A stretch of DNA of 34,974 nt from assembly GCA_035524895.1 (NCBI GenBank), contig DATLFI010000345.1:1-34974 (forward strand). Direction: 5' to 3'. Below the pieces are notes generated by a model that saw only the letters and a list, made by a program, of their open reading frames with translations, did not search any database and was not told the DNA's origin. A program made the position numbers and the translations under genes. Source of the DNA: DATLFI01 sp035524895 (lineage in GTDB: Bacteria > Acidobacteriota > Thermoanaerobaculia > Multivoradales > Multivoraceae). Numbering within the stretch: position 1 is the stretch's first letter; each line of letters begins with the position of its first letter. Positions 21,335 through 28,956 of the stretch are shown here, piece by piece.

Positions 21335-22528
21335 TTACTGCCCGAGCGAGGGGCCGCCGAGAGTTGCCAGCACCGCGTCGGGGTCGAGCAGTCGCACCGC
21401 CGCACCAGGACGAAGCCCGGCCTGGCCCGCGACCACCACCAGGTCGCCTGCCGCGAGGCCTTCCCCCTCGACCCTCACGAAGTCTCGATCCTCCAACGAG
21501 GAGCGAAGCAGCAGGCGTTCGACCCGCGGCTCGGCTCCGGCAGCGTCCACCACTCGGAAGACGAAGACCTGATCCTGGTCATGGACCAGAGCGCGCTTGG
21601 GCACGAGAAGAGCGTCCAGGTCCACGCCAGCCACCAGCTCGACCTCGAGGAACATCCCCGGCACGAGCGAGCGGTGCTCCGGGACCTCGACCGTTACTTT
21701 GACCGTGCCGCTCTTGGCGTCGACGATCGGTGCGATGCGCTGGATCCGAGCCGCGCGCGGCTGATCGCCCAGAGCCGCCGAGATGATGCGGGCCTCCTGT
21801 CCGGGACGCAGGCGCGCCAGCTCACGCTCGGGCACGAACACGCGCGCCACCAGGGAGCCCAGATCGACCACGTCGAACAGCTTCTGGCCGCGCTGCACCG
21901 TGTCGCCGACGTTGACCAGACGCTCGCTGACCACACCGCCGATCGGCGCTCTCACGGTCGCGTAGCCCAGCTCGCGCTCGGCGTCGTTGCGCTGCAGCTC
22001 GAGCTGCTCGAGATCGTAGGTCGCCTGCAGGAACGCCTGCTCGCTGATCATCTCCTGCTCGAACAGCTTGCGCTGCCGGGCGTGCTCGCGACGCGCCCGC
22101 TCGAGCTGGCTCTCGATCTTGGCGAGGCTGTTGCGCTGCTCGTCGTCCTGCAACCGCACCAGGACTTGCCCTTCCGCGACCCGGTCTCCTTCTTCGACCA
22201 GCAGCTCGACCGCCCGTCGCGCGGCTTCCGAGTAGACCTCGACCTGGCGGTCGGCCTCGAGATTGGTCGAATAGCGGAGCACCGACTCGATGCGGCCTCG
22301 CGCCAGCGGCAGCGCCGCCACCGGTGCCGCCGCGGCCGCGCCGGCCTTGTCGGCCGTCTCCGACGCCGCCGCGTCACCTTCCGCTCGCTGACCTCCGGGC
22401 CGATCGGCTGCCTCGCTGTTGGTGGGAGCGCATCCCGCCGAGAGCACCGCCAGTGTCGCAAACACGAGTGCCAGCGCTGCGTGGACCACGCGAGGTGGCG
22501 GGCCAAGTACCATCCACATGGATTTCAT
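21335..22528 (-). CDS. RND efflux periplasmic adaptor lipoprotein (membrane fusion protein)
   Basis: A 397-residue adaptor. The signal peptide ends with lipobox C33 (LSAGC), predicting an inner-membrane lipoprotein in the periplasm. An Ala-rich linker precedes a lipoyl half-motif (VEEGDRVAEGQVLVRL), a coiled-coil hairpin (about residues 130-185, charged and Glu/Arg-rich), the second lipoyl half (VRAPIGGVVSERLVNVGDTVQRG) and beta-barrel and membrane-proximal domains. It leads the minus-strand operon, with a GGAGGGAGAG site before the ATG. It would join the pump(s) to an outer-membrane TolC-like channel encoded elsewhere. Confidence 0.93.
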   Translation of the reverse strand: MKSMWMVLGPPPRVVHAALALVFATLAVLSAGCAPTNSEAADRPGGQRAEGDAAASETADKAGAAAAAPVAALPLARGRIESVLRYSTNLEADRQVEVYSEAARRAVELLVEEGDRVAEGQVLVRLQDDEQRNSLAKIESQLERARREHARQRKLFEQEMISEQAFLQATYDLEQLELQRNDAERELGYATVRAPIGGVVSERLVNVGDTVQRGQKLFDVVDLGSLVARVFVPERELARLRPGQEARIISAALGDQPRAARIQRIAPIVDAKSGTVKVTVEVPEHRSLVPGMFLEVELVAGVDLDALLVPKRALVHDQDQVFVFRVVDAAGAEPRVERLLLRSSLEDRDFVRVEGEGLAAGDLVVVAGQAGLRPGAAVRLLDPDAVLATLGGPSLGQ

Positions 22529-22861
22529 GATGCTCTCTCTCCCTCCTCCGATGCACCGCCGAGCCTCCTGCCGAGCGCTCTCGCAACTCCAACGACATTA
22601 CGTTCGCCGGGGTTTCGTATTTCCTCCACATCCGATCCCCTTGGGCTCGGACGAAAGAGGCAGACACCCTCCTGTCGGCGGGACGATGGGCGGGCCACGA
22701 GCCGGCTGCAACGTCATATTCCATAATATGGAATCCGATTCGTTCGTGTCGCGAAGATTCCTTCCAACTTTCCCGGCTCTCGCCGGTAGTTCGGCCAAGA
22801 CACGCCTCGAGGACGAGTCACCTCGCAAGGGGTGGCGACACGACCGGAGACGAGACATCCG
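22529..22861. other. Divergent control region between RND operon and repeat-protein locus
   Basis: This 333-base spacer separates two divergent transcription units and must contain the RND operon promoter. It holds one of the most AT-rich short stretches in the window and a 17-bp perfect palindrome (separate entry). Further sequence up to 23302 may be leader or coding (see the repeat-protein entry). Confidence 0.45.
22718..22734. promoter_or_regulatory. 17-bp perfect palindrome, candidate operator
   Basis: ATTCCATA-A-TATGGAAT is perfectly symmetric. It contains CATAAT (plus strand) and TATTAT (minus strand), each five of six bases from a -10 consensus. It lies between the divergent RND operon and the repeat-protein gene. 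Its size suits a TetR- or GntR-type dimer site; no such regulator gene is adjacent. Confidence 0.5.
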
Positions 22862-23302
22862 ATGGCGGACTCCAGGGACCCCGAAGCGCAGGCATGGGAA
22901 GAGTGGGATCGCGCCGCGGATGTGCACCTGGACTCGCCCTTCGGTTCGATTCCGAGCGGGTCGCCGGACGAGGAGCGCGCACGCCAGTGCACCCGCCAGG
23001 TCGCGGCGTCGCTGGCGGAGCTCGACGTACCCCCGCCGCCCGAGGGCCTGGTCGAGCGCATCGTGGCGGCGTTGCCGAGCTTCGAACGCCGCGGCGTGAG
23101 CGACGCAGAAGCCCATGAGCCAGACGCGCCCGTCCGACTCGCACCGTCGGCGGGCACCCGCATCGTCCAGAGGCGCCTGCCCCGCAGCGCCCGCGGGGAC
23201 CGCGATCCAGCCAGCCCGAGGCTTCGTCTCGGGGTGAGACCACGAGGAACCGGGTCCACAAGACCCATTCGAGAGACCCCGGAGAGGGAAGGAAACACGA
23301 CC

Positions 23303-24253
23303 ATGACCCAACCTGCACGCCGATCCAATCGCAGAGTCGTCCTCATCGCCGCGCTGGGTGTCGCCGCCATCGGACTGGCGCTGGCGCTCACCGTGAACCG
23401 TGAGGCCCCCACCCCCGAGGAGACCGCCGGAGCCATCGGCGGCGTCGAGCGCGCCGAGCGTTATCGCGGCGAGACCCTCGCCGAGACAGATATCACGCTG
23501 GACGCGCCCGAGGTCCAGGAGATCGTCCAGAGCGACGAGTTCCAGGAGATCCTCTCCAACCCCGAGCTGCGCGAGGCCTTCGCCAGTGACGCCATGCGGG
23601 CCGTGCTCGCCAACGACCAGCTGCGAGCGGTCTTCGCCAACGACTTCCTGCGCAACGCGCTCGCCAACGACCGTCTCAGGAACGTGCTCGCCAACGATCA
23701 GCTGCGGGCGGCGCTGGCCGCCGTCCTCGGCAGCGACCAGATCCGTGGCGGCTTCGGCTACGGCAACGCGGGGGACCAGTCCATCCACAACGACGCCATC
23801 CGGGCCGTCTTCGCCAACGACGCGCTCCGAGGGGTGCTCGCCAACGACCAGCAGCGGGCCGTCTTCGCCAGCGACAAGTGGCGGAACGTGATCGCGGCCG
23901 ACGAGCTGCGCGCGGTCCTCGCCAACGATTCGCTGCGAGCCGCGCTGGCGAGCGACGCCGTGCGCGCGGTGTTTGCCAACGACCAACTGCGAGCGGTCTT
24001 CGCCAGCGACGCACTGCGCGGCGTGTTCGCCAACGACCAGGCGCGCGCCGCTCTCGCCAACGACTCGCTGCGGGCGGTCTTCGCCAACGACCATCTCCGC
24101 AACGCCCTGGCCAGCGACGCGTTCCGCAACGTCCTGGCCAATGACCGGGTCCGCAACATCATGGCCAACGATCGCCTACGCAACGTCTTCGCCAGCGACG
24201 CCATGCGCAATGCGATCGCCAACGACTCCCTGCGGGCGGCGCGCGGCTACTGA
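23303..24253 (+). CDS. Single-pass membrane protein with about 25 nonapeptide repeats (unknown family)
   Basis: Function unknown; I recognise no family. ATG23303 follows GAGAGGGAAGGAAACACGACC and gives 316 residues. Residues 1-10 are basic, 11-30 form one membrane helix (VVLIAALGVAAIGLALAL), and 31-75 form an acidic linker. The remainder (76-314) is a tandem nine-residue repeat with consensus A-(N/S)-D-x-(L)-R-(A/N)-(V/A)-(F/L). The basic side before the helix predicts that the repeats lie in the periplasm. Units 1-7 and 9-25 are contiguous, separated by a Gly-rich break (residues 139-161). The same frame stays open upstream to ATG22862, so a longer 463-residue form with a cytoplasmic domain is possible. 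A terminator-like hairpin follows the stop. Confidence 0.82.
   Translation: MTQPARRSNRRVVLIAALGVAAIGLALALTVNREAPTPEETAGAIGGVERAERYRGETLAETDITLDAPEVQEIVQSDEFQEILSNPELREAFASDAMRAVLANDQLRAVFANDFLRNALANDRLRNVLANDQLRAALAAVLGSDQIRGGFGYGNAGDQSIHNDAIRAVFANDALRGVLANDQQRAVFASDKWRNVIAADELRAVLANDSLRAALASDAVRAVFANDQLRAVFASDALRGVFANDQARAALANDSLRAVFANDHLRNALASDAFRNVLANDRVRNIMANDRLRNVFASDAMRNAIANDSLRAARGY
23528..24244 (+). repeat. Coding tandem repeat, 27-base period (nonapeptide array)
   Basis: The array holds seven contiguous units (23528-23716), one isolated unit (GSDQIRGGF, 23729-23755), a Gly-rich spacer, then seventeen contiguous units (23786-24244). Position 3 is Asp in nearly every unit and position 6 is Arg in nearly all. 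Codons vary between copies (GCCAACGAC is most common, with several Leu and Arg codons), so the array is protein-conserved rather than a recent DNA duplication. The first two units (QSDEFQEIL, SNPELREAF) are the most divergent. Confidence 0.9.
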
Positions 24254-24309
24254 GCCGAACGAATCGCGGGACCAGGTCGCACTCGTGTCGGGCGAGGAGC
24301 CCGATCCAT

Positions 24310-24351
24310 GCCGGCCCGGGGTCATCCGAGACCCCGGCCGGCTTTCTCTTT
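24310..24351 (+). terminator. Rho-independent terminator-like hairpin
   Basis: A GC stem of about 13 bp (24310-24323 with 24330-24342, one bulged C, six-base loop) is followed by TTTCTCTTT. It lies 56 bases after the repeat-protein stop and only 12 bases before the next start codon, so it may act as a terminator, an attenuator, or both. Confidence 0.75.
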
Positions 24352-24363
24352 GGGAGGAAACAG

Positions 24364-27300
24364 GTGGAGGCGACGAACGAGTCGTTGGCCGACGGACTTC
24401 CGCGCCGCGCCGCAGGCGTGACCCGCGGCGCACGCAGCATCGCGGGGTGGGTGTTGCCCTTGCTCGTCGGCCTCGGCGCGCCGAGCCTGGTCAGCGCACA
24501 GATCCTCCAGCAGGTGCGCACGGAGAACGTGCAGGTGGTCTACCCGGGGCCGGCGTTCGCCTACCTGCTGCCGCACGTCGCAGCGTCGGCCGAGAACGCG
24601 CTGCGCTTCCACCGCGAGCTCTACAACTACCGGCCGAGCGAGCCGGTGACGCTGTTCCTCGAGGACTTCAGCGATTTCGGGCACGGCGGCGCCAACACCG
24701 TGCCGGTGAATTTCGTCAACCTCGGAGTGGCGCCTTTCAACTACGTGTACGAGACGACACCGGCCATCGATCGGATGTACTGGATGGCCAACCACGAGAT
24801 GGCGCACATCGTCCACATGGACCAGGGCGCCGACCGTGACCTGACCTTTCGTCGCCTGTTCGGAGGCAAGGTCGAGCCGGAGGCCGAGCAACCCCTCTCG
24901 ATCTTCTACAACTACCTCACGACGCCCCGCTGGAACGCTCCGCGCTGGTACCACGAGGGCGCCGCGGTGTTCCTCGAGACCTGGATGGCCGGCGGACTGG
25001 GGCGGACGATCGGCGCCTACGACGAGATGGTGTTCCGCACCATGGTGCGGGACGACGCCCACTTCTACGACGTGGTGGGCCTGGAGTCGGAGGGCACCGC
25101 CGCCGACTTCCAGGTGGGCGTCAACTCGTACCTCTACGGCACGCGCTTCATCAGCTACCTCGCCCACCGCTACGGTCCCGAGAAGGTGATCCAGTGGACC
25201 GCGCGCCAGCCGGGCAGCCGGCCGCACTTCGCGGCCCAGTTCCGGCACGTCTACGGCCTGCCGCTGGCCGACACCTGGAGCGAGTGGATCGAGGCCGAGC
25301 GCGTCTGGCAGCGGTCCAACCTCGAGGCCATTCGCACCGAGCCGGTGGCCGAGCTGCGGCCGCTCACGGCGTCGGCGCTGGGCTCGGTCTCGCGCCCCTA
25401 CCTCGATCGCGAGCGCAATCGCCTGTACGTGGCGGTCCGCACCCTCGGGCAGCTCGCCCACCTCGCAGCCCTCGACCTCGAAACCGGCGAGCTCGAGCGA
25501 CTGCTTCCGCTTCAGGGCGCGGCGTTGTTCTACGTCACCTCGCTGGCCTTCGACGCCGAGGGCCAACGCCTGTTCTTCACCACGAAGAACTACGGCTGGC
25601 GCGACATCCACGAGCTCGACCTCGAGACCGGCACCGTGCGCACCCTGCTCCACGAGGCTCGCGTCGGCGACTTGGTGTTCGACCGCTCCGACCGCTCGCT
25701 GTGGGGCGTCAGGCACTTCAACGGCATCTCGACCGTGGTGCGCATCCCCGAGCCCTACACGAAGTGGGAGCAGATGCACTCCTGGCCCTACGGCCAGGAC
25801 GTCTACGACCTCGACGTCTCCCCCGACGGCAAGTGGATGAGCGCGGCACTGGCCGAGGTCAGCGGTCGCCAGAGCCTGGTGCTGCTCGATCTGGAACGCC
25901 TGCGATCGGGCGAGCTCGCGCTCGAGACGCTCTACGACTTCGAGACCAGCTCTCCCGCGAACTTCGTCTTCACCCCCGACGGGTCGGCGCTGGTCGGGAC
26001 CTCCTACTACTCGGGCGTCTCCAACATCTACCGCTACGAGCTCGAGCAGCGCGACATCTTCATCCTGACCAACGCCGAGACCGGCCTCTTCCGGCCGCTG
26101 CCGCTCGAGGGCGATCGGCTGCTCGCCTTCCACTACACCGGCCAAGGATTCGTGCCGGTCGAGACCACCGCCCGGCCGCTCGACCGCGTCGGCGCCATCC
26201 GCTTCCTGGGAACCGCCATCGCCAACGAGCACCCCCTGGTTCGCGAATGGCACGCCGGATCCCCGGCGGCGCTCGCGAGCGAGGAGCTCCGACACGCCGG
26301 CAGGCCCTACAGCACGGTCAGGAACCTGAAGCTCCGCACCTTCTACCCGATCGTCGAAGGCTACAAGGACAGCGTCGCCGCCGGCATGCGGTTCGACTTC
26401 TCCGATGGGCTCGACCTGACCAACCTCGCGCTCACGCTCTCCTACTCGCCCGACGAGGACCTCGAGAGCAGCGAGCGCCTCCACTTCGACGCGAAGCTTC
26501 GCCACTGGAACTGGGAGATCGGCGGCTGGTACAACGCCGCCGACTTCTACGACCTGTTCGGGCCCACCAAGACCAGCCGCCGCGGCTACTCCCTCGGCTT
26601 CGACTGGACCAAGGTGCTGCACTTCGACGACCCCGAGAAGCTGACCTTCAAGTCGTCCCTGCGCGGCTACGGCGACCTCGACTCGCTGCCCTCCTTCCAG
26701 AACGTCGAGGTGACCGAGCGCAAGCTGATCCAGGCGCGGGTAGCGCTCGAGCACGAGCTGCTGTGGAAGGCGCTGGGAGCGGTCGAGGCCGGCAAGGGCT
26801 CGCTGTGGGGGGTCGAAGCGCTGGTCAACGTCACAGAGTCGCAGACCAGCCCGAGCCTCTCTGGGCGGTACGACCTCGGCTTCCCCTTGGCCCTCGACCA
26901 CTCCTCGGTGTGGCTTCGCACCGCCGCCGGTCATTCCTTCGGTGAGCGCGGCGACCCCTTCGCCCAGTTCTTCTTCGGCGGTTTCGGCAACAACTACGTC
27001 GACTACCGGAACGAGAAGCGCTACCGGAGCTGGCACAGCTTCCCCGGCCTCGAGCTCGACGAGGTCGGCGGCCGCAACTACGCGAAGGCGACCCTGGAGT
27101 GGAACCTTCCGCCGGTGCGCTTCCGGAGCGCGGGATCGCCGTCGTTCTACCTGAACTGGGCGCGGCCGGCCCTGTTCGCCAGCGGTCTCGCCACCGATCT
27201 CGACCGTTCGGAGCTCCGCCGGGAGCTACTCGCCATCGGGGCGCAGCTCGACTTCAAGCTGGTCCTCTTCTCCAACCTCAGCTCGATGCTGTCGATCGGC

Positions 27301-27369
27301 TGGGGCGTGGCGCTGGAGGACGGACGCGGGCCGTCCGACGAGATCATGCTCTCCCTGAAGATCCTCTGA
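24364..27369 (+). CDS. Exported gluzincin metalloprotease / beta-propeller / outer-membrane barrel protein
   Basis: A 1001-residue exported protein. GTG24364 has a strong GGGAGGAAA site. The signal peptide runs through a hydrophobic segment (WVLPLLVGLGAPSLVSA), with predicted cleavage near residue 46. Residues of about 50-330 resemble the peptidase MA-like gluzincin fold: H144-E-M-A-H148 is the HExxH zinc site, and H197-E198 in WYHEGAAVFLE gives the downstream Glu ligand. Residues 340-630 contain repeated YLDRERNRLYV- and VSPDGKWMS-like strands of a TolB/WD40-type propeller. Residues 630-1001 alternate amphipathic strands and end in hydrophobic LSLKIL, typical of an outer-membrane beta-barrel. 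The protease would then be membrane-anchored. Its substrate is unknown. Confidence 0.85.
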   Translation: MEATNESLADGLPRRAAGVTRGARSIAGWVLPLLVGLGAPSLVSAQILQQVRTENVQVVYPGPAFAYLLPHVAASAENALRFHRELYNYRPSEPVTLFLEDFSDFGHGGANTVPVNFVNLGVAPFNYVYETTPAIDRMYWMANHEMAHIVHMDQGADRDLTFRRLFGGKVEPEAEQPLSIFYNYLTTPRWNAPRWYHEGAAVFLETWMAGGLGRTIGAYDEMVFRTMVRDDAHFYDVVGLESEGTAADFQVGVNSYLYGTRFISYLAHRYGPEKVIQWTARQPGSRPHFAAQFRHVYGLPLADTWSEWIEAERVWQRSNLEAIRTEPVAELRPLTASALGSVSRPYLDRERNRLYVAVRTLGQLAHLAALDLETGELERLLPLQGAALFYVTSLAFDAEGQRLFFTTKNYGWRDIHELDLETGTVRTLLHEARVGDLVFDRSDRSLWGVRHFNGISTVVRIPEPYTKWEQMHSWPYGQDVYDLDVSPDGKWMSAALAEVSGRQSLVLLDLERLRSGELALETLYDFETSSPANFVFTPDGSALVGTSYYSGVSNIYRYELEQRDIFILTNAETGLFRPLPLEGDRLLAFHYTGQGFVPVETTARPLDRVGAIRFLGTAIANEHPLVREWHAGSPAALASEELRHAGRPYSTVRNLKLRTFYPIVEGYKDSVAAGMRFDFSDGLDLTNLALTLSYSPDEDLESSERLHFDAKLRHWNWEIGGWYNAADFYDLFGPTKTSRRGYSLGFDWTKVLHFDDPEKLTFKSSLRGYGDLDSLPSFQNVEVTERKLIQARVALEHELLWKALGAVEAGKGSLWGVEALVNVTESQTSPSLSGRYDLGFPLALDHSSVWLRTAAGHSFGERGDPFAQFFFGGFGNNYVDYRNEKRYRSWHSFPGLELDEVGGRNYAKATLEWNLPPVRFRSAGSPSFYLNWARPALFASGLATDLDRSELRRELLAIGAQLDFKLVLFSNLSSMLSIGWGVALEDGRGPSDEIMLSLKIL

Positions 27370-27523
27370 CCGCTGGAGCGTCGGCGGCTGCGCCGCGGCG
27401 CGAATCCATGACAGACTCTGGGGGCTTCGTCGGCATGGGGAAGAGGGGCACGGTCCGATTCGCGGTCGCCAGACGGAGCTGGGCCGGGGCACGCCTGCGA
27501 GTCCAGCGAAGGAGCGGGAGACG

Positions 27524-27970
27524 ATGACGGAGACCCGGGCCTTCGGTCGCAGGATCGGTGCGCTGGAGGAGGTGTTCCAGTTCCTCGGCGCGTTCGGCGA
27601 CCGCGAGGGATTCGACGAGCGGCTACAGTTCGCCATCCAGTTCGTAGCGGAAGAGCTGTTCACCAACATGGTGAAGTACAACACCGGGCAGGGCCGGGAG
27701 ATCGAGATCCGCATCGCCCGCGCTGACGGCGAGGTTCGACTCGAGCTGGTCGATTTCGACGTCGACCCCTGGGATCCCACGACGGCGCCCGAGGTCGACA
27801 TTCGGCGGCCGGCCGAAGATCGACGACCGGGGGGTCTCGGCATGCACCTGGTCAAATCCATGGTCGATCGTGTGACCTACGAGTACCGTGATCGCGCCAT
27901 GTGCGTCACCGTCGCCAAGAGGCTGCCATCCGACGGCAGCTCGGCTGGCCCCCAGCAGGACCGGGCCTGA
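27524..27970 (+). CDS. RsbW-like anti-sigma-factor serine kinase (HATPase_c_2)
   Basis: A 148-residue GHKL kinase of partner-switching systems. The N box (FVAEELFTNMVKY) and a C-terminal G2-like box (RPGGLGMHLVKSMVDRVTYEY) are clear. The G1 box is degenerate (DFDVDPWDP instead of DxGxGFD), as in many stand-alone members. RsbW/SpoIIAB proteins bind a sigma factor or other target and phosphorylate a STAS antagonist; the antagonist gene follows 56 bases later. ATG27524 has a GGGAG site. The 154 bases before it contain nothing I can identify. Confidence 0.9.
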   Translation: MTETRAFGRRIGALEEVFQFLGAFGDREGFDERLQFAIQFVAEELFTNMVKYNTGQGREIEIRIARADGEVRLELVDFDVDPWDPTTAPEVDIRRPAEDRRPGGLGMHLVKSMVDRVTYEYRDRAMCVTVAKRLPSDGSSAGPQQDRA

Positions 27971-28026
27971 AGCATCCGCACCCGCCAGGAGCTGCCACCA
28001 CGACTTTCGAGACGGCCCAGGAAACG

Positions 28027-28311
28027 ATGTTCGAGATCGAGCGGCTGGACGACCACACCATCGCGTTGCGCGGACGCTTCGACGCGTCGCAGGAGCCGAC
28101 GGCGCTCGAAGTGTTCGGCCAAATGGAGCGAGGGCTGACGGTCGACTTCGCCGAGCTCCGTTACGTCTCGAGCGCCGGGCTGGGGGTGCTGTTCGCCACC
28201 CAGAAACGACTCTCCGAAAACGGCCACACGATGCGTATCGTCAACGTCAGCCCGCACATCCGCGAGGTCTTCGCGCTCGCTGGATTCGATCGCATCTTCC
28301 AGATGGAGTGA
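28027..28311 (+). CDS. RsbV/SpoIIAA-like STAS anti-sigma-factor antagonist
   Basis: A 94-residue single STAS domain. The phospho-acceptor region is ELRYVSSAGLGVLF, with S49 aligning to Ser58 of Bacillus SpoIIAA; the usual preceding Asp is Ser48. The C-terminal part (MRIVNVSPHIREVFALAGFDRIF) is classical. ATG28027 follows CCAGGAAACG; an earlier in-frame non-ATG start cannot be excluded. It is the natural partner of the RsbW-like kinase just upstream. A PP2C phosphatase (RsbU/SpoIIE type) that would reactivate it is absent from the window. Confidence 0.92.
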   Translation: MFEIERLDDHTIALRGRFDASQEPTALEVFGQMERGLTVDFAELRYVSSAGLGVLFATQKRLSENGHTMRIVNVSPHIREVFALAGFDRIFQME

Positions 28312-28368
28312 GGTCGCCCGAGCAGTGCCGGTTGAAGAGCCTCGCCGCATCGACCGCACGCACAAGGA

Positions 28369-28956
28369 ATGTCCCAACCGACGGACTCGGAGCTGGTGAT
28401 CTCCACGCGGAGCGGCGACCTCGACGCCTACCGCGAGCTGGTGCGTCGTTACCATCGACAGCTCTACAGCGGCGCGTACCGCATCACCCTCCACGGCGCC
28501 GACGCCGGTGAAGCCACGCAGGCGGCGTTCGTCAAGGCGTTCGTGCACCTCGACCGCTTCGACACCGAGCGACCGTTCTTCTCGTGGATCTACCGGATCC
28601 TGGTTCGCGAGTCGCTCGACCTCTGCGCCTACCGGAGGCGCCTCCTTCAGTACGACAGCGCCAGCGACCCCCGCCGCGAGCTGCGGGACCCCGAGCGTGA
28701 CCTGCAGGCTGCCGAAACCAGCGACGTGGTGCGCCGGGCCCTCGGCGGCTTGAGCCCCGAGCACCGGACCGTGATCGCACTGCGACACTACGACGGGCTG
28801 CCCTACCGCGAGATCGCCGACATGCTGGAGCTGGACGAGAAGACCGTCAAGTCGCGTTTGCACGAGGCGCGGCGGAAGCTCCGCGACGCGCTGACGGCCT
28901 CCGGCCTCGTCGACACTACGCAGCTTTCGACCCTCGGTCGCCGTGCTCCCGGATAG
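28369..28956 (+). CDS. ECF-type RNA polymerase sigma factor
   Basis: A 195-residue sigma-70 family protein of extracytoplasmic-function type. Region 2 (about residues 20-90) includes YRELVRRYHRQLY, AFVKAFVHLDRF and FFSWIYRILVRESLDL. Region 4 (about 130-185) includes GLSPEHRTVIALRHYDGLPYREIADML and the recognition helix TVKSRLHEARRKLR. An in-frame TGA at 28333 fixes ATG28369 as the first start, although AAGGA lies unusually close to it. No transmembrane zinc anti-sigma gene follows. Instead the next gene overlaps it and encodes a PrsW-like protease, the kind that cleaves such anti-sigma factors. Confidence 0.93.
   Translation: MSQPTDSELVISTRSGDLDAYRELVRRYHRQLYSGAYRITLHGADAGEATQAAFVKAFVHLDRFDTERPFFSWIYRILVRESLDLCAYRRRLLQYDSASDPRRELRDPERDLQAAETSDVVRRALGGLSPEHRTVIALRHYDGLPYREIADMLELDEKTVKSRLHEARRKLRDALTASGLVDTTQLSTLGRRAPG

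Noticed and set aside
22598..24094. Long minus-strand open frame with its own repeated VVGE-like pattern opposite the repeat gene
   Set aside because: It is the antisense image of the 27-base coding repeat. The plus strand has a strong ribosome site, a membrane helix and a consistent protein consensus; the minus frame has none of these.
23528..24244. CRISPR array suggested by regular repeats
   Set aside because: The period is 27 bases with no unique spacers between units, the reading frame is kept throughout, and no cas genes are near.
23528..24244. Pentapeptide-repeat protein (A-D/N-L-x-x)
   Set aside because: The period is nine, not five, and Asp precedes the variable position rather than Leu.
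24322..27036. 904-residue minus-strand open frame
   Set aside because: Antisense to the signal-peptide/protease gene, with no ribosome site or domain. The plus strand has HExxH and barrel-like features.
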